The notes: a model not told the origin generated them from the letters alone. DNA of 64,000 nt from Acidobacteriota bacterium (GCA_016716435.1 JADJWI010000001.1:372001-436000); one strand, 5' to 3'. Positions 15,922 to 24,890 are shown, counted from the stretch's first letter. Made by a program: numbers and translations.

Positions 15922-17049
15922 TCACCGGCCTTGCGTTGTGTAGTATTGTGCGATGTCCTCGGGCTGCGTGACGCGGACGCGATTGCGGTCGCGGAAAACG
16001 ACGAAACGCTTCTCGTCCATTCTTCCTTCAGGATGCCGAATGCGAATCGAAAACGTCTTGTTGTCGCCCGAGCCTTCGACCCTCAGCGGCAGCGTCCCCC
16101 AAACCTCGCCGGTCGAACGCCAGACGGTGTAAAAGCTCTGATTGTATTTATCGAACGCAAGGACGAGAATGCCGTCAAAGTCCGGCTCCTCGCCGTCGAT
16201 CGCTTTCGAAACATTCGTGCGTGTGAGTATCACCCAATTGCCCGGCGTCGCATTGCGGTCTGCCGTGACAGAACTGCTTTGGGCATCGCTGTCGAGCCGC
16301 TGCCAGGTGACGAACTTCCGATTGTTCTGCTGGAAAAAGGCGATCTCGCTCGGGATATCAAGTTCGACCTGTCGGCCAAAAAGCCAGCCCGCCGGAGCCG
16401 GCGAGACCGAAGGATCAAGCTTCACCAGATACCAGATGTCGTATTTCTCATCGAGCCTTTCCGGTTCGTTGGCTTCTTTCGCGGCAGCAATGTCTTCATC
16501 TACCTCGCCCCGTTGAGCGGCGGGGTCTTCGGGGTCGACGACCTGCTGTTTGGGAACAAAGTTCCAGTCCATTATTTCGAAGTTCGAACCATTCGATAAC
16601 CGAAAAAGCACATTTTCTGCATTCACTTCAGGCCCGAGACGAAGGTTTGACGCCGCTCTCAGTTTTCCGGCTGCCTGTGGAGACTGGTCCTTGAACTGCT
16701 CAGCTAGCTTTTGCGACCGCTCGAGCACTTCGCTTGTGATGACGTTCTGTGCCTCGATCCAGCCTTCGGTGTTTTCCTCATCGCGAGCCCGGACGCGGTA
16801 CCAGATCACCTTCTCAAACTCCATCTGGTCGAGCACATCGAGCCGCTCGCCGCGTTTTACCTCAAGAAGGTCCGCCGCGACGACCGCATACGACGTGCGG
16901 ATCTGCGCCGTTTTCGCGATCACGATCGCCGTATCGGAGAGCCCGACCGCCTGCGAGAACGTGTCGACGGTCGAATCTAAAAGGCTGCAGGCCGGCTGCG
17001 TGGCCACGAGCGCAATGGTAAGGATTAGGAATGCTACTTTACTTCTCAT
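15922..17049 (-). CDS. SH3-like domain lipoprotein
   Basis: The N-terminus MRSKVAFLILTIALVATQPAC carries a lipobox (TQPAC, Cys21). Residues 40-105 resemble a bacterial SH3 domain: TAQIRTSYAVVAADLLEVKRGERLDVLDQ, then VIWYRVRARDEENTEGWIEAQNV. A second, longer SH3-like region around 130-230 has RAASNLRLGPEVNAENVLFRL and ends at APAGWLFGRQVEL. The C-terminal 140 residues are beta-rich, with WVILTRTNVSKAI and SFYTVWRSTGEVWGTLPLRV, and I do not recognise them. Bacterial SH3 domains often bind cell-wall peptides, so a periplasmic envelope role is inferred. It overlaps the upstream M61 gene by 11 bp. Confidence 0.7.
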   Translation of the reverse strand: MRSKVAFLILTIALVATQPACSLLDSTVDTFSQAVGLSDTAIVIAKTAQIRTSYAVVAADLLEVKRGERLDVLDQMEFEKVIWYRVRARDEENTEGWIEAQNVITSEVLERSQKLAEQFKDQSPQAAGKLRAASNLRLGPEVNAENVLFRLSNGSNFEIMDWNFVPKQQVVDPEDPAAQRGEVDEDIAAAKEANEPERLDEKYDIWYLVKLDPSVSPAPAGWLFGRQVELDIPSEIAFFQQNNRKFVTWQRLDSDAQSSSVTADRNATPGNWVILTRTNVSKAIDGEEPDFDGILVLAFDKYNQSFYTVWRSTGEVWGTLPLRVEGSGDNKTFSIRIRHPEGRMDEKRFVVFRDRNRVRVTQPEDIAQYYTTQGR

Positions 17050-18535
17050 TCTGATATCTCGGTCTTCGACGCTCGCTATTATAACCCAGATCGCGGAGTA
17101 TCGCCCTCTGCCGGCCGTTCGGCTTTTCGCTTAGGGTGAATCTCCGGCCGTCCCATAAAATGCCCGCCGGAAGCGCGAGCTTTCCGAGCTCAAGCCTGTC
17201 GCTTCCTTTGATGTGCCGTTCGGCGATCAGCGTTGTTTCCGGCGCTTCGCCGAGCATCCGCAGGATCGTCGCATTGCCGTCGGCCTCGCGTTCACGATTC
17301 TCGGTATAAAGCCGCTTGAGAAAACCATCCATTGAACGCTTTCCGCGGCTCGCGTCCTGCATCGCAAGGTCAAGTGCGAACGCGGTCAGGATGCCGCGGG
17401 CGTAGACGCCGGTCGAGTTTCCCGACCATCTTCCGCCGGACGACATTAGCTGCGAACCGGCCGGCATTCTCGCCTCGATCGCCGCTGCTCGCGAGAGCGT
17501 TTCAAGGAAGTTCGTGAAAGATATCCGCCCAAGCCTCGCTCCGGTCTTCAGTGAATGATAAAGCGCCGCTCCCTCGTAAAACCAGTCATAGTTCCCAGTG
17601 AGTTTGACGCCATTCGGCAGCCAGAGATGAAAAAGCTCGTGCCGAAGCTGCTCGTGCAGCCGCTGTGTCGATTGCGTTTTGAACGGCGTGTCGCCTGAGA
17701 CGATCGTGACCGTTTGGCCGCGTGTTTCCGCCGCCCACTCGCCGACCCCGCCGCCTTGCGGAAACGGCAGTAGGTTGACGAGGACATTCTCCGCCGGGCC
17801 GCGGTCGAAGAGCTTCTCATATTCCTCCGCGATCTCGCGGAGCATCCCTTCGGCGTCCGCACGGGTGAACTGCCACTCACCCGTGATGAGCATTTCATAT
17901 TTCGTGCCGCGTCTCGAGCGAAACTCGATCGGCCGTTCGCCTTCTCTTAGGATCGCGATCACGGCCCGCGAAACATCGGGGATGACCATCGAACCGTCCG
18001 GCCCGGCCTTGTATGTCGAGACCGCTCGCCAGCCTTCAGGTAGTACTACCTTGACCCGAGCCGACCGCTCACGCCTGCCCTCAAAAGGCAGCAGATCACC
18101 GAGCATCAAGAGCCCGCCCGCATTTCCGAGCCACGAAAGATGCGGTGACGCAAGGCGATTCGCGGGCGGCCGGAGATCGATATCGTAGCTCCAACGCACG
18201 GGCGGCCGCGGTGCGAGATACTCGCCCGCAACAAGCCGACGGAGCGAAAGCTCTGCACTATCCGCATCAAAAGCTTGAACTTCGCCTAGCCTCTCGCCTA
18301 AGCCCTCAACGCCCGCAACACCGAGTACGAAAGAGATATTGCTCTTCGCCGCCTGCTCATCATTGCGGACATAGCTCCCCGTCACCGCTGCCTTTTTTGC
18401 CTCGAGATCTAGCCTAATTTCGACGTCAGAGCCTTGCGCAGCGGCAAATGTAAAAATTTGTAAAATTAACAGAAATGCCCAAAATACAGCCTTGTTGAGC
18501 CTTAACCTCGTTGACACTTCACCGCGTGCAGGCAT
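17039..18535 (-). CDS. Secreted M61-like zinc peptidase (glycyl aminopeptidase-like)
   Basis: The gluzincin motif HELFHLWLP (His299, His303 from the chosen start) and the downstream Glu ligand in WFYEGAALYHS (Glu321) fit M61-type peptidases, which usually read HExxHxWN. The catalytic Glu of HExxH is present. A signal anchor, RLNKAVFWAFLLILQIFTFAAAQ, precedes the mature N-terminal beta domain. I prefer ATG 18535, which gives a short n-region; an in-frame GTG at 18577 is possible. No PDZ domain is seen at the C-terminus, although full M61 enzymes usually have one. The gene is first in the M61-SH3-Smr operon and overlaps the next gene by 11 bp. Confidence 0.75.
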   Translation of the reverse strand: MPARGEVSTRLRLNKAVFWAFLLILQIFTFAAAQGSDVEIRLDLEAKKAAVTGSYVRNDEQAAKSNISFVLGVAGVEGLGERLGEVQAFDADSAELSLRRLVAGEYLAPRPPVRWSYDIDLRPPANRLASPHLSWLGNAGGLLMLGDLLPFEGRRERSARVKVVLPEGWRAVSTYKAGPDGSMVIPDVSRAVIAILREGERPIEFRSRRGTKYEMLITGEWQFTRADAEGMLREIAEEYEKLFDRGPAENVLVNLLPFPQGGGVGEWAAETRGQTVTIVSGDTPFKTQSTQRLHEQLRHELFHLWLPNGVKLTGNYDWFYEGAALYHSLKTGARLGRISFTNFLETLSRAAAIEARMPAGSQLMSSGGRWSGNSTGVYARGILTAFALDLAMQDASRGKRSMDGFLKRLYTENREREADGNATILRMLGEAPETTLIAERHIKGSDRLELGKLALPAGILWDGRRFTLSEKPNGRQRAILRDLGYNSERRRPRYQNEK

Positions 18536-18592
18536 AAACTTAAAGTTTGGAAGGTACTTTGACGGGCTCTTTATCACATTTCCAAGGATAGT

Positions 18593-18670
18593 ATGAGTGT
18601 CATCAAAATTGTAGTGTACGTCCTAGCAGTCGTGCTGAGCATCCTGTTCTTCGGCCGGTTCTTTTTCTAA
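18593..18670 (+). CDS. 25-residue putative membrane miniprotein
   Basis: A short frame of 25 codons encodes M-S-V-I-K followed by about 20 hydrophobic residues (IVVYVLAVVLSILFFGRFFF), then TAA. It is a near-complete membrane helix with a single Arg. A clear Shine-Dalgarno, AAGGA, lies 4 nt before the ATG. A terminator follows 72 bp downstream (18743-18764) with no other gene between, so it has the parts of a real transcription unit. No family is recognised. It is divergent from the M61 peptidase gene. Chance cannot be ruled out at this size. Confidence 0.45.
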   Translation: MSVIKIVVYVLAVVLSILFFGRFFF

Positions 18671-18742
18671 GAAACGGCGGGGCATAGGGTAGCAATTATG
18701 CTGAGCCCTCGACGCTCGCAGGTCATATTCATGCTTCAATCG

Positions 18743-18764
18743 GCGGCCTTTCGCGGCCGCTTTT
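18743..18764 (+). terminator. Terminator before purH
   Basis: GCGGCC (18743-18748) pairs with GGCCGC (18755-18760) around a 6-nt loop and is followed by TTTT. It separates the miniprotein unit from purH. Confidence 0.6.
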
Positions 18765-18856
18765 GTATTTCAAACACCTCGCAAACCCTCCGAATTTCCG
18801 CTCCGCATAACCCAAGTGGTAGAGTGTAGTTTTTATTCATTCCAGAGGGAGATCAA

Positions 18857-20506
18857 ATGTCAGGTAACGTTAAGATCAAGCGGGCTCTAATAAGTGTTTC
18901 GGACAAGGCGGGTATAGTTGAACTTGCCCAGTATCTTCAATTGAATGGTGTCGAGATCCTCTCGACCGGCGGCACGGCCCGCTCGCTTCGCGAAAGCGGC
19001 GTCGCCGTGACGGACGTCAGCGAAGTGACCGGCTTTCCTGAAATGATGGACGGCCGCGTCAAAACGCTCCACCCGAAGATCCATGGAGCATTCCTCGCCC
19101 TCCGCGACAACGCCGAGCACGTGGCGGCGATGGAGCAGCACGGAATCGAGCCGATCGATCTCGTTGTCGTTAACCTTTACCCCTTCGAAGAAACCATCGC
19201 CAAGGAAGGCGTTTCGCTTGAGGAAGCGATCGAGAATATCGACATCGGCGGCCCGGCGATGATCCGCTCGGCTTCAAAGAACTGGCGAAGTGTCGCGGTC
19301 GTCACCGATCCGCGGCTCTATCCCGACCTCGTCGCCGAGATGAAGGAGACCGCCGGATCGCTCTCAATGGAAACACGTAAGCGGTTGGCAACGCTCGCCT
19401 ACACCCGCACGGCTAGCTACGACCTCGCGATCTCGTCCTACCTTGCCGAGCAGCTCTCGGACGATGAGCTCGAACAGCTCGAGCAATTCAACCCGCTCGG
19501 CGATATGATGTTCATCGACGCCGATGACGACGAGGGCGAAGAATACGACCTGAGCAACCCGCTCCCGCCGACGCTCGACAGCATTCTCGATAAGGTAACC
19601 GACCTTCGCTACGGCGAAAACCCGCACCAGAAAGCAGCCCTCTACACCACCGGAAACGAAGGCGGCATCGCCAATGCCGAGCAGCTTCTCGGCAAGGAGA
19701 TGTCGTACAACAACTACGTCGATGCCGAGGCCGCCTGGAACCTTGTGCAGGACTTCGACGACCTCGCCGTCGCGATCATCAAACACACAAATCCCTCGGG
19801 TGTCGGGCTTGGCTCGACTAATCTTGAGGCCTACCAACGAGCCCTCGCGACCGATCCCGTTTCAGCATTTGGCGGCATCGTCGCCTTTAACCGAACGGTC
19901 GATGCCGAGGCGGCCGAGGCGGTTGTAAAGGTCTTTACTGAGGTCGTCGTCGCCCCGGATTTTTCGCAGGGCGCACTCGACGTTTTTGAAACGAAAAAGA
20001 ATCTCCGCGTGCTTCGCGTTCACCCGGAGATGGGAGCGACCGGGCTTGAGGTCCGTCAGATCACAGGCGGGATGCTCGTCCAGCAAACCGATTCGCACCG
20101 CCTTGCCGAGGACATGCTCCGCATCGTCAGCAACCGCCGGCCGACCGAGGACGAGATCCGCGAGATGCTCTTCGCCTGGACCGTCTGCAAGCATGTGAAA
20201 TCAAATGCGATCGTTCTTGCCGCAGGCGGCCGCACCATCGGCGTCGGTGCCGGACAGATGAACCGCGTCGATTCCGTCCGCATCGCAGCGATGCGGGCCG
20301 AACGCTTCGAGCTCCCGGTCAAGGGCTCGGTGCTCGCTTCGGACGCCTTCTTCCCGTTCCGCGATAACGTTGACGAGGCAGCAAAAATTGGCGTCGCGGC
20401 GATAATTCAGCCCGGCGGCTCGGTTAAGGACGAAGAATCGATCGACGCGGCGAACGAACACGGCATCGTGATGGCATTCACCGGTATCCGTCATTTTAAG
20501 CACTAG
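18857..20506 (+). CDS. purH: Bifunctional AICAR transformylase/IMP cyclohydrolase
   Basis: PurH performs the last two steps of IMP synthesis. The N-terminal cyclohydrolase (MGS-like fold) shows ALISVSDKAGIVELA, LSTGGTARSLRE, DGRVKTLHPKIHG and ENIDIGGPAMIRSASKN. The transformylase domain shows LRYGENPHQKAALY, the catalytic Lys-His in IIKHTNPSG, and SAFGGIVAFN. AGQMNRVDSVRIAAMRA and the C-terminal GITAIIQPGGS-like GVAAIIQPGGS follow. The length of 549 aa is slightly above the usual 510-530 because of an acidic linker (IDADDDEGEEYDLSNPLPPT) between the domains at about residue 217-237. A GAGGGAGA Shine-Dalgarno precedes the ATG. Confidence 0.97.
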   Translation: MSGNVKIKRALISVSDKAGIVELAQYLQLNGVEILSTGGTARSLRESGVAVTDVSEVTGFPEMMDGRVKTLHPKIHGAFLALRDNAEHVAAMEQHGIEPIDLVVVNLYPFEETIAKEGVSLEEAIENIDIGGPAMIRSASKNWRSVAVVTDPRLYPDLVAEMKETAGSLSMETRKRLATLAYTRTASYDLAISSYLAEQLSDDELEQLEQFNPLGDMMFIDADDDEGEEYDLSNPLPPTLDSILDKVTDLRYGENPHQKAALYTTGNEGGIANAEQLLGKEMSYNNYVDAEAAWNLVQDFDDLAVAIIKHTNPSGVGLGSTNLEAYQRALATDPVSAFGGIVAFNRTVDAEAAEAVVKVFTEVVVAPDFSQGALDVFETKKNLRVLRVHPEMGATGLEVRQITGGMLVQQTDSHRLAEDMLRIVSNRRPTEDEIREMLFAWTVCKHVKSNAIVLAAGGRTIGVGAGQMNRVDSVRIAAMRAERFELPVKGSVLASDAFFPFRDNVDEAAKIGVAAIIQPGGSVKDEESIDAANEHGIVMAFTGIRHFKH

Positions 20507-20545
20507 TGTTAAACAAGTTTGTTAATGTTTTACCTTAACTTTTTC

Positions 20546-20574
20546 TTGACATCCGTCTAAGACTGTTTTACTAT
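20546..20574 (+). promoter_or_regulatory. Strong sigma-70-type promoter downstream of purH
   Basis: TTGACA (20546-20551) and TACTAT (20569-20574) are separated by exactly 17 bp, which gives near-consensus -35 and -10 boxes. Transcription should begin near 20581. The expected transcript meets a terminator hairpin after about 65 nt, so the promoter serves a short RNA or a leader of the lipoprotein gene at 20822. Confidence 0.6.
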
Positions 20575-20580
20575 TCCCAA

Positions 20581-20645
20581 ATACAGGACAACTGAAGCAA
20601 CGCCCGGAGGGTTTGCGTAAAGCAAATCTCCGGGTCTTTATTTTT
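20581..20645 (+). ncRNA. Candidate short RNA or attenuated leader
   Basis: The predicted transcript begins at the promoter 20546-20574 and ends at the hairpin 20603-20634 plus its T-rich tail. It contains the motif GGACAACTGAAG followed by C-AACGC-C-CGGA-GGG at 20586-20611. The same 26-nt motif, with 23 identical bases, occurs in another intergenic region at 31145-31170. No known RNA family is recognised. Alternatively it is a leader that controls read-through into the lipoprotein gene. Confidence 0.35.
20603..20645 (+). terminator. Terminator or attenuator downstream of purH
   Basis: CCCGGAG (20603-20609) pairs with CTCCGGG (20628-20634), and inside it TTTGC (20612-20616) pairs with GCAAA (20622-20626). 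TCTTTATTTTT follows. It can end purH transcription or the short RNA that starts at about 20581. Confidence 0.7.
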
Positions 20646-20821
20646 CCCCGGTATTGCATCCGCCCGTCACTTGTGTCATATTTCCCGCTGAATCCGCCTC
20701 ACAGATTGCCTCTCACCGCATGTTCGCTCCCGTACAGCTTGGCCGCTCGGGTGATCAAACCGTCGGCTGCTCGCAAACTTCCCTGTTTTTGTTCGAACCG
20801 AAACACTTGGAGGCAACTAGA

Positions 20822-21793
20822 ATGAAACTATTCACTTTTATCATCGCCGCTTCGCTGGCCTTCGTCTCGGCATGCGGCGGCCCGGCGGCAAATACGGGCA
20901 ACACGGCGGCAAACGCCAATGCCGCTAACGCGACGGCCGCCAAACCCGCGGCACCGACCAAGGAGGCATTCATCGAAATGGAGAAAAAGGCCTACGAGGC
21001 TTGGACCAAGGGCGACACCGCCCATTTCGACAAGATGCTTTCCGACAAGTTCGTTGGCTTCAGCGGCGGAAAACGCTACGCCAAGGCCGATGAGATGAAG
21101 ATGATCGGCTCGGTGAAATGCGAGGCGAAGTCGTGGTCGCACGAAGATGCACAGATGGCCAAGCTCAATGACGACACTTACGTGATGGTCTATAAGAGCA
21201 ACTTTGACGGAACTTGCACGATGGACGGCAAGACCGAAAAGGTCCCGAGCCCGACCCGTGCGGCGACCATTTGGGTCCGCGAAGGCTCTGACTGGAAGGC
21301 CGCATTCCACAGCGAGACCCCGATAATCGACCCGAAGAATCCGCCCGCCGCTCCGCCTGCGGCTTCGGGTGAGAAGAAAGAGGAAGCTTCGGCTGACACT
21401 GCAAAGCCGGCCGCCGGCCCGAACACCGAGGCACTGAAGAAGATGCATCAGGGCGGCTGGGACGCTTGGAAGGCAAAAGACGCGAAGTGGTTCAACGACA
21501 ACATGGCCGCGGCCGCTTCGTTCGTCGATCCGATGGGCACGTACGTCGCCACCAAGGCCGACGCGATCAAGGTCTGGACCGAAACGATGAAATGCGAAGG
21601 CGTGACGAAGGCCGAGATCACCGATGCCGTTGCGACCGCGATCTCGCCTACGGTCGAGATCCTGACGCTCAAAGGCGCCGCGGATGGCTCCTGCGACGGG
21701 CAAAAGAACGGCCCGCTCTATCAATCGGCGGTCTATGTGAAGGAAGGCGATGCATGGAAGCTTGCCTTTATGTTCGAATCACCGGCGATGTAA
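20822..21793 (+). CDS. Lipoprotein with two NTF2-like (DUF4440/SnoaL-type) domains
   Basis: The start at 20822 follows GGAGGC and gives the lipoprotein signal MKLFTFIIAASLAFVSACGG (Cys18). An Ala/Asn/Thr-rich linker, typical after a lipid anchor, covers residues 20-45. Two similar halves follow: EAFIEMEKKAYEAWTKGDTAHFDKML...FVGFSGGKRYAKADEMKMI, and TEALKKMHQGGWDAWKAKDAKWFNDNM...YVATKADAIKVWTETM. Each ends with a strand pattern containing VYVKEGDAWKLAF or its counterpart. This is the DUF4440-like cone fold repeated in tandem, separated by a proline- and alanine-rich spacer at about 185-210. No catalytic residues can be claimed. A bidirectional terminator follows. Confidence 0.75.
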   Translation: MKLFTFIIAASLAFVSACGGPAANTGNTAANANAANATAAKPAAPTKEAFIEMEKKAYEAWTKGDTAHFDKMLSDKFVGFSGGKRYAKADEMKMIGSVKCEAKSWSHEDAQMAKLNDDTYVMVYKSNFDGTCTMDGKTEKVPSPTRAATIWVREGSDWKAAFHSETPIIDPKNPPAAPPAASGEKKEEASADTAKPAAGPNTEALKKMHQGGWDAWKAKDAKWFNDNMAAAASFVDPMGTYVATKADAIKVWTETMKCEGVTKAEITDAVATAISPTVEILTLKGAADGSCDGQKNGPLYQSAVYVKEGDAWKLAFMFESPAM

Positions 21794-21810
21794 GCCGAAC
21801 GCAATACAAG

Positions 21811-21850
21811 AAAATGCCTGCGGTGCAAAACACGGCCGCGGGCATTTTTA
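21811..21850. terminator. Bidirectional terminator between the DUF4440 lipoprotein gene and comEC
   Basis: AATGCCTGCGG and CCGCGGGCATT form an 11-bp stem with one G-T pair and a 12-nt loop. It is preceded by an A run and followed by TTTTTATTT. It overlaps the stop codon of the minus-strand comEC, so it can serve both converging genes. Confidence 0.75.
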
Positions 21851-24550
21851 TTTCACGAAAGCGGAGACTTCGATTCCCTGCCCGTCTGTTTCGAAGGTGA
21901 TAGTTCCGCGGCTTCCGGTGGTAAGCGTTTCGGCTCCGGCCGCGTGCCAGCGTTCGACGACCTGCGGGTCGGGATGCCGGAACCGCGAACGCCGGCCCAC
22001 GGGTATCACCGCAAACCGCGGCCGCACTGCCCGGACGAACGCCTCTGTCGAGGAGGTCCGGCTGCCGTGGTGCGGAACCTTCACCACATCTGCCTCGAGT
22101 TCGGCTCCGCTTTCGATCAAGAGCCGCTCGGCTTCGGCCTCGATGTCGCCGGTGAAAAGGAACCGCCGCTCGCCGAAGGTCAGCATCAGCACCAAAGATC
22201 GGTCGTTTTCCGCCAGACTCGGCGAAGCAGTCGCGGCCGGATAGAGCACATCGACCCGAACTCCGCCGACCGTCATCGCTTCGCCGGCCGTTAACCGCTC
22301 GGCCGCAACGCCGCGTTCGGCAAGGATCGCGTAAAGCATCTGCGATTCCTCGGTCACGCCCTGAGCCGCAGCAAAATACGCCCGGCCAACGGAGAAATTT
22401 CTTGCCACATCGATCAACCCTTGCAGGTGGTCGCTGTCCGCGTGCGAGGCGACAATGTGGTCGATGTGCGAAAGCCCGCGTTCCCAAAGAAACTCCGAAA
22501 CCACCATCTCGCCGATCCGTGCCCTGTCCGGCTCAAAGTCCTCGTCGCCCTCCGCATCGGTTCGGTAATCGACCTGCCCGCCGGCATCTATCAGCATCGT
22601 TTCGCCGTTCGGAAATGTAATGAGGGCCGCATCGCCTTGCCCTACGTCGAGCAGATCGACCCGCAGCTTGCCATTCGGCCGCGGAGCGGAGAGCGGTGTG
22701 AAAACGATGATCGACCCGAGCAAAAGCGTCAGTGCAGCAGCGGCCGCCGCGAGCCCTCGCTTCGTAGTCTTATGAATCATCGGACCGGGCTTTATTCGAA
22801 ACGGATCCCAACGGAAAAGCATCACGGCCAGTGCGACGACCGGGGCAAGATAAAGGAAATAGATCGCAACGCCCGCTCCGGAATATACAGGCATCCGCAT
22901 CCCGCCTAGCCCAAGGCCGAGCACCGCCTGTGAGCCCCACGCCGCCGCTGTCGAAGCCGCCTCGGCTGCCGCAACGAATGGCATGGCAAGCACGTCGGCG
23001 ATGCTTCCAAGCAAAAGTGCCGGCACGGCAAGTATCCCCATCGCCGCGACCAGTCCGCCGGTCCAGATGTTCAGCACGATTCCGGCAATCGGTATCCGGT
23101 GAAAATAGACTGCCATCAGCGGCAGCAGCCAAAGCTGCACCGAGGCCGAAACTACGACCGCCTCGAAAACGAAACGCACCGATGGGCGTATTCGCTCCCA
23201 TACACCTCCCGCCACGAGCGGCCGCTTAAAGAGCAATGTCCGCCAGACGTTCCGCCCGCTTTCGATCCGCCAACCCGCCTCGCTCCAGTAAAGTGCTTCG
23301 CAGAAGCGTCGCACCGTGCCGGGCACCGCCGGCGGAAACGGAGCTTCCCGCGTTGGCCGCCAGCCGCCGATCGCCCTCAGCTTCTCGATCAGCGGAACGG
23401 CGGTCGCGATTATCCCGAAAACGCTGGCAAAGGTCAGTAGCAGCGAGGGGTCGAAGACATCGCTCGGCCGCCAGGCGAGCAACACGAGCGAACAGGCACC
23501 GGCGGCATTTAGCATCGAGCCCGCCTGCCCGATCGCCCGCCCAATGAGGATAAAGCTGAACATCAGTGCCGCCCGCGTGACCGGCTTTTCCATCCCGACG
23601 GCGAAGGAAAAGATCCAGATCGCCGGCAGAACGATCGCCGCCTGCCGCACCCGCGATCGGACGAACCGGCTCGTGAAATAAAGCAGAAGCCCGGCGATGA
23701 AAGTGATATGCAGGCCGGAAATGACGAGCACGTGAAACGTCCCACCCTCGCGGAAGGTCTCAGCGGTTTCGCGGTCGAGGTAGTAGCGGTCGCCGAACAT
23801 CGCCGCGGCGAGAATGCCGGCTGTCCGCGGGCTGAAAAGCTCTGCCGTACGTTCGATCGCCGCACCGCGTGCCGCAAGCACCGATGCCGCGATCCCGCCG
23901 CCTCTGGCAACGCGCTCGATCAGCAGCGGGCTCTTGAGCATGCACGCCGCGTCGATCCCCTGCCGGTCGAGCAGTTCCGGCCGCCGAGCCACCCCGGGAT
24001 TAAGGTACCTTTCGTCGCGATCGAGACCGCATTCGATGATCACCTTGTCGCCCTGCCGGAGCCCGAGCCGTTCGAGGTCGCCGCGAGCCTCGTCGGAATC
24101 GACCGGAACGAACGCCCGAACATCGCCCTCGGTCGCCATTGCCTCGCCGCGGTGGGTGATCTCGGTCGCTGCAATTCGAAGCACCGCCGTCGAGGGCCCG
24201 ACCTCGACTGCCCGGACAAGCCGCCCGCGGATGGCGACCGGGTCGGCTTGTGGCACGATGCCGAGGTCATAGATCGCCTTTACCCGCACCGGCGAAATTG
24301 ACGCCGCCTCGTAGATGTATCCAAATGCTCCTGCCGAAAAAAATGCCGCGAGAAGAAGAGCGGTTGCGATCGCGCGCTCACGAAACGCGAAAGCAAGAAC
24401 AGCCAGCAGGACGCTCGCCGCCGCAAAATATAGCGGCCCTATCGCGGTAAAATTACCGCCCACCGCCGCCCCAAATGCGAACGCGGCCGCAAGCCAGAGG
24501 AGCGGATGTCGGGTAAAGCTTCGCGTGGGTGTGGGCTCTCGGTTAGTCAA
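21848..24550 (-). CDS. comEC: DNA internalisation competence protein ComEC/Rec2
   Basis: ComEC is the inner-membrane channel for single-stranded DNA uptake in natural transformation. The 900-aa protein has the full three-part layout: N-terminal membrane helices with a DUF4131/OB-like periplasmic part (VAIRGRLVRAVEVGPST...), then the Competence domain with GTFHVLVISGLHITFIAGLL and many helices. A C-terminal metallo-beta-lactamase-like nuclease domain completes it (LRVDLLDVGQGDAALITFP, then VASHADSDHLQGL with H-x-D-x-D-H, and KVPHHGSRTSS). The nuclease metal-binding residues are intact. The start overlaps the end of the upstream comEA-like gene by 8 bp, giving a comEA-comEC operon. Confidence 0.93.
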   Translation of the reverse strand: MTNREPTPTRSFTRHPLLWLAAAFAFGAAVGGNFTAIGPLYFAAASVLLAVLAFAFRERAIATALLLAAFFSAGAFGYIYEAASISPVRVKAIYDLGIVPQADPVAIRGRLVRAVEVGPSTAVLRIAATEITHRGEAMATEGDVRAFVPVDSDEARGDLERLGLRQGDKVIIECGLDRDERYLNPGVARRPELLDRQGIDAACMLKSPLLIERVARGGGIAASVLAARGAAIERTAELFSPRTAGILAAAMFGDRYYLDRETAETFREGGTFHVLVISGLHITFIAGLLLYFTSRFVRSRVRQAAIVLPAIWIFSFAVGMEKPVTRAALMFSFILIGRAIGQAGSMLNAAGACSLVLLAWRPSDVFDPSLLLTFASVFGIIATAVPLIEKLRAIGGWRPTREAPFPPAVPGTVRRFCEALYWSEAGWRIESGRNVWRTLLFKRPLVAGGVWERIRPSVRFVFEAVVVSASVQLWLLPLMAVYFHRIPIAGIVLNIWTGGLVAAMGILAVPALLLGSIADVLAMPFVAAAEAASTAAAWGSQAVLGLGLGGMRMPVYSGAGVAIYFLYLAPVVALAVMLFRWDPFRIKPGPMIHKTTKRGLAAAAAALTLLLGSIIVFTPLSAPRPNGKLRVDLLDVGQGDAALITFPNGETMLIDAGGQVDYRTDAEGDEDFEPDRARIGEMVVSEFLWERGLSHIDHIVASHADSDHLQGLIDVARNFSVGRAYFAAAQGVTEESQMLYAILAERGVAAERLTAGEAMTVGGVRVDVLYPAATASPSLAENDRSLVLMLTFGERRFLFTGDIEAEAERLLIESGAELEADVVKVPHHGSRTSSTEAFVRAVRPRFAVIPVGRRSRFRHPDPQVVERWHAAGAETLTTGSRGTITFETDGQGIEVSAFVK

Positions 24551-24890
24551 TTCTGATCAGGTGCCGTATCTCGCGGAAACGCTTGTCGCCGATGCCGCGA
24601 ACAAGCATCAGGCTCTCCGGCCGCCGAAAGGGGCCGTGCTCGTTCCGGTGGCGGATGATCTCCATCGCAAGCCCTTCGCCGATGTTCGGAATTCGGCGGA
24701 GCTCATCGATTCCTGCCGTGTTGATGTTAATGGTTTCGTGCGAGGGAGCGGCCGGTGCGGGCTCGAGTTTATATGCAGTTTCTGTGTTTTCGAGGCCTTT
24801 TGAACAACCCGCTGCGAGCACCGCGATAAGCAGTAATGCGGTCTTCACTGTGGTTCTATAACGTCCGCTTTTCGATCCTGAAAACGACAT
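24543..24890 (-). CDS. comEA: ComEA-like helix-hairpin-helix DNA-binding lipoprotein
   Basis: ComEA binds double-stranded DNA in the periplasm and hands it to ComEC. The chosen ATG at 24890 gives MSFSGSKSGRYRTTVKTALLLIAVLAAGC with a lipobox (LAAGC); the frame is open upstream to 24986. The C-terminal part is a double helix-hairpin-helix: INTAGIDELRRIPNIGEGLAMEI followed by PFRRPESLMLVRGIGDKRFREI. The I-N-T-A start and two G-I/G-x-G hairpins are diagnostic. At 115 aa the protein lacks the longer N-terminal region of the Bacillus form, and anchoring is by lipid and not by a TM helix. Its end overlaps comEC by 8 bp. Confidence 0.85.
   Translation of the reverse strand: MSFSGSKSGRYRTTVKTALLLIAVLAAGCSKGLENTETAYKLEPAPAAPSHETININTAGIDELRRIPNIGEGLAMEIIRHRNEHGPFRRPESLMLVRGIGDKRFREIRHLIRID

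Noticed and set aside
20828..21724. Minus-strand frame of 298 codons opposite the DUF4440 lipoprotein
   Set aside because: It is the codon-bias shadow of the plus-strand gene; the plus frame has the lipobox and the domain repeats.
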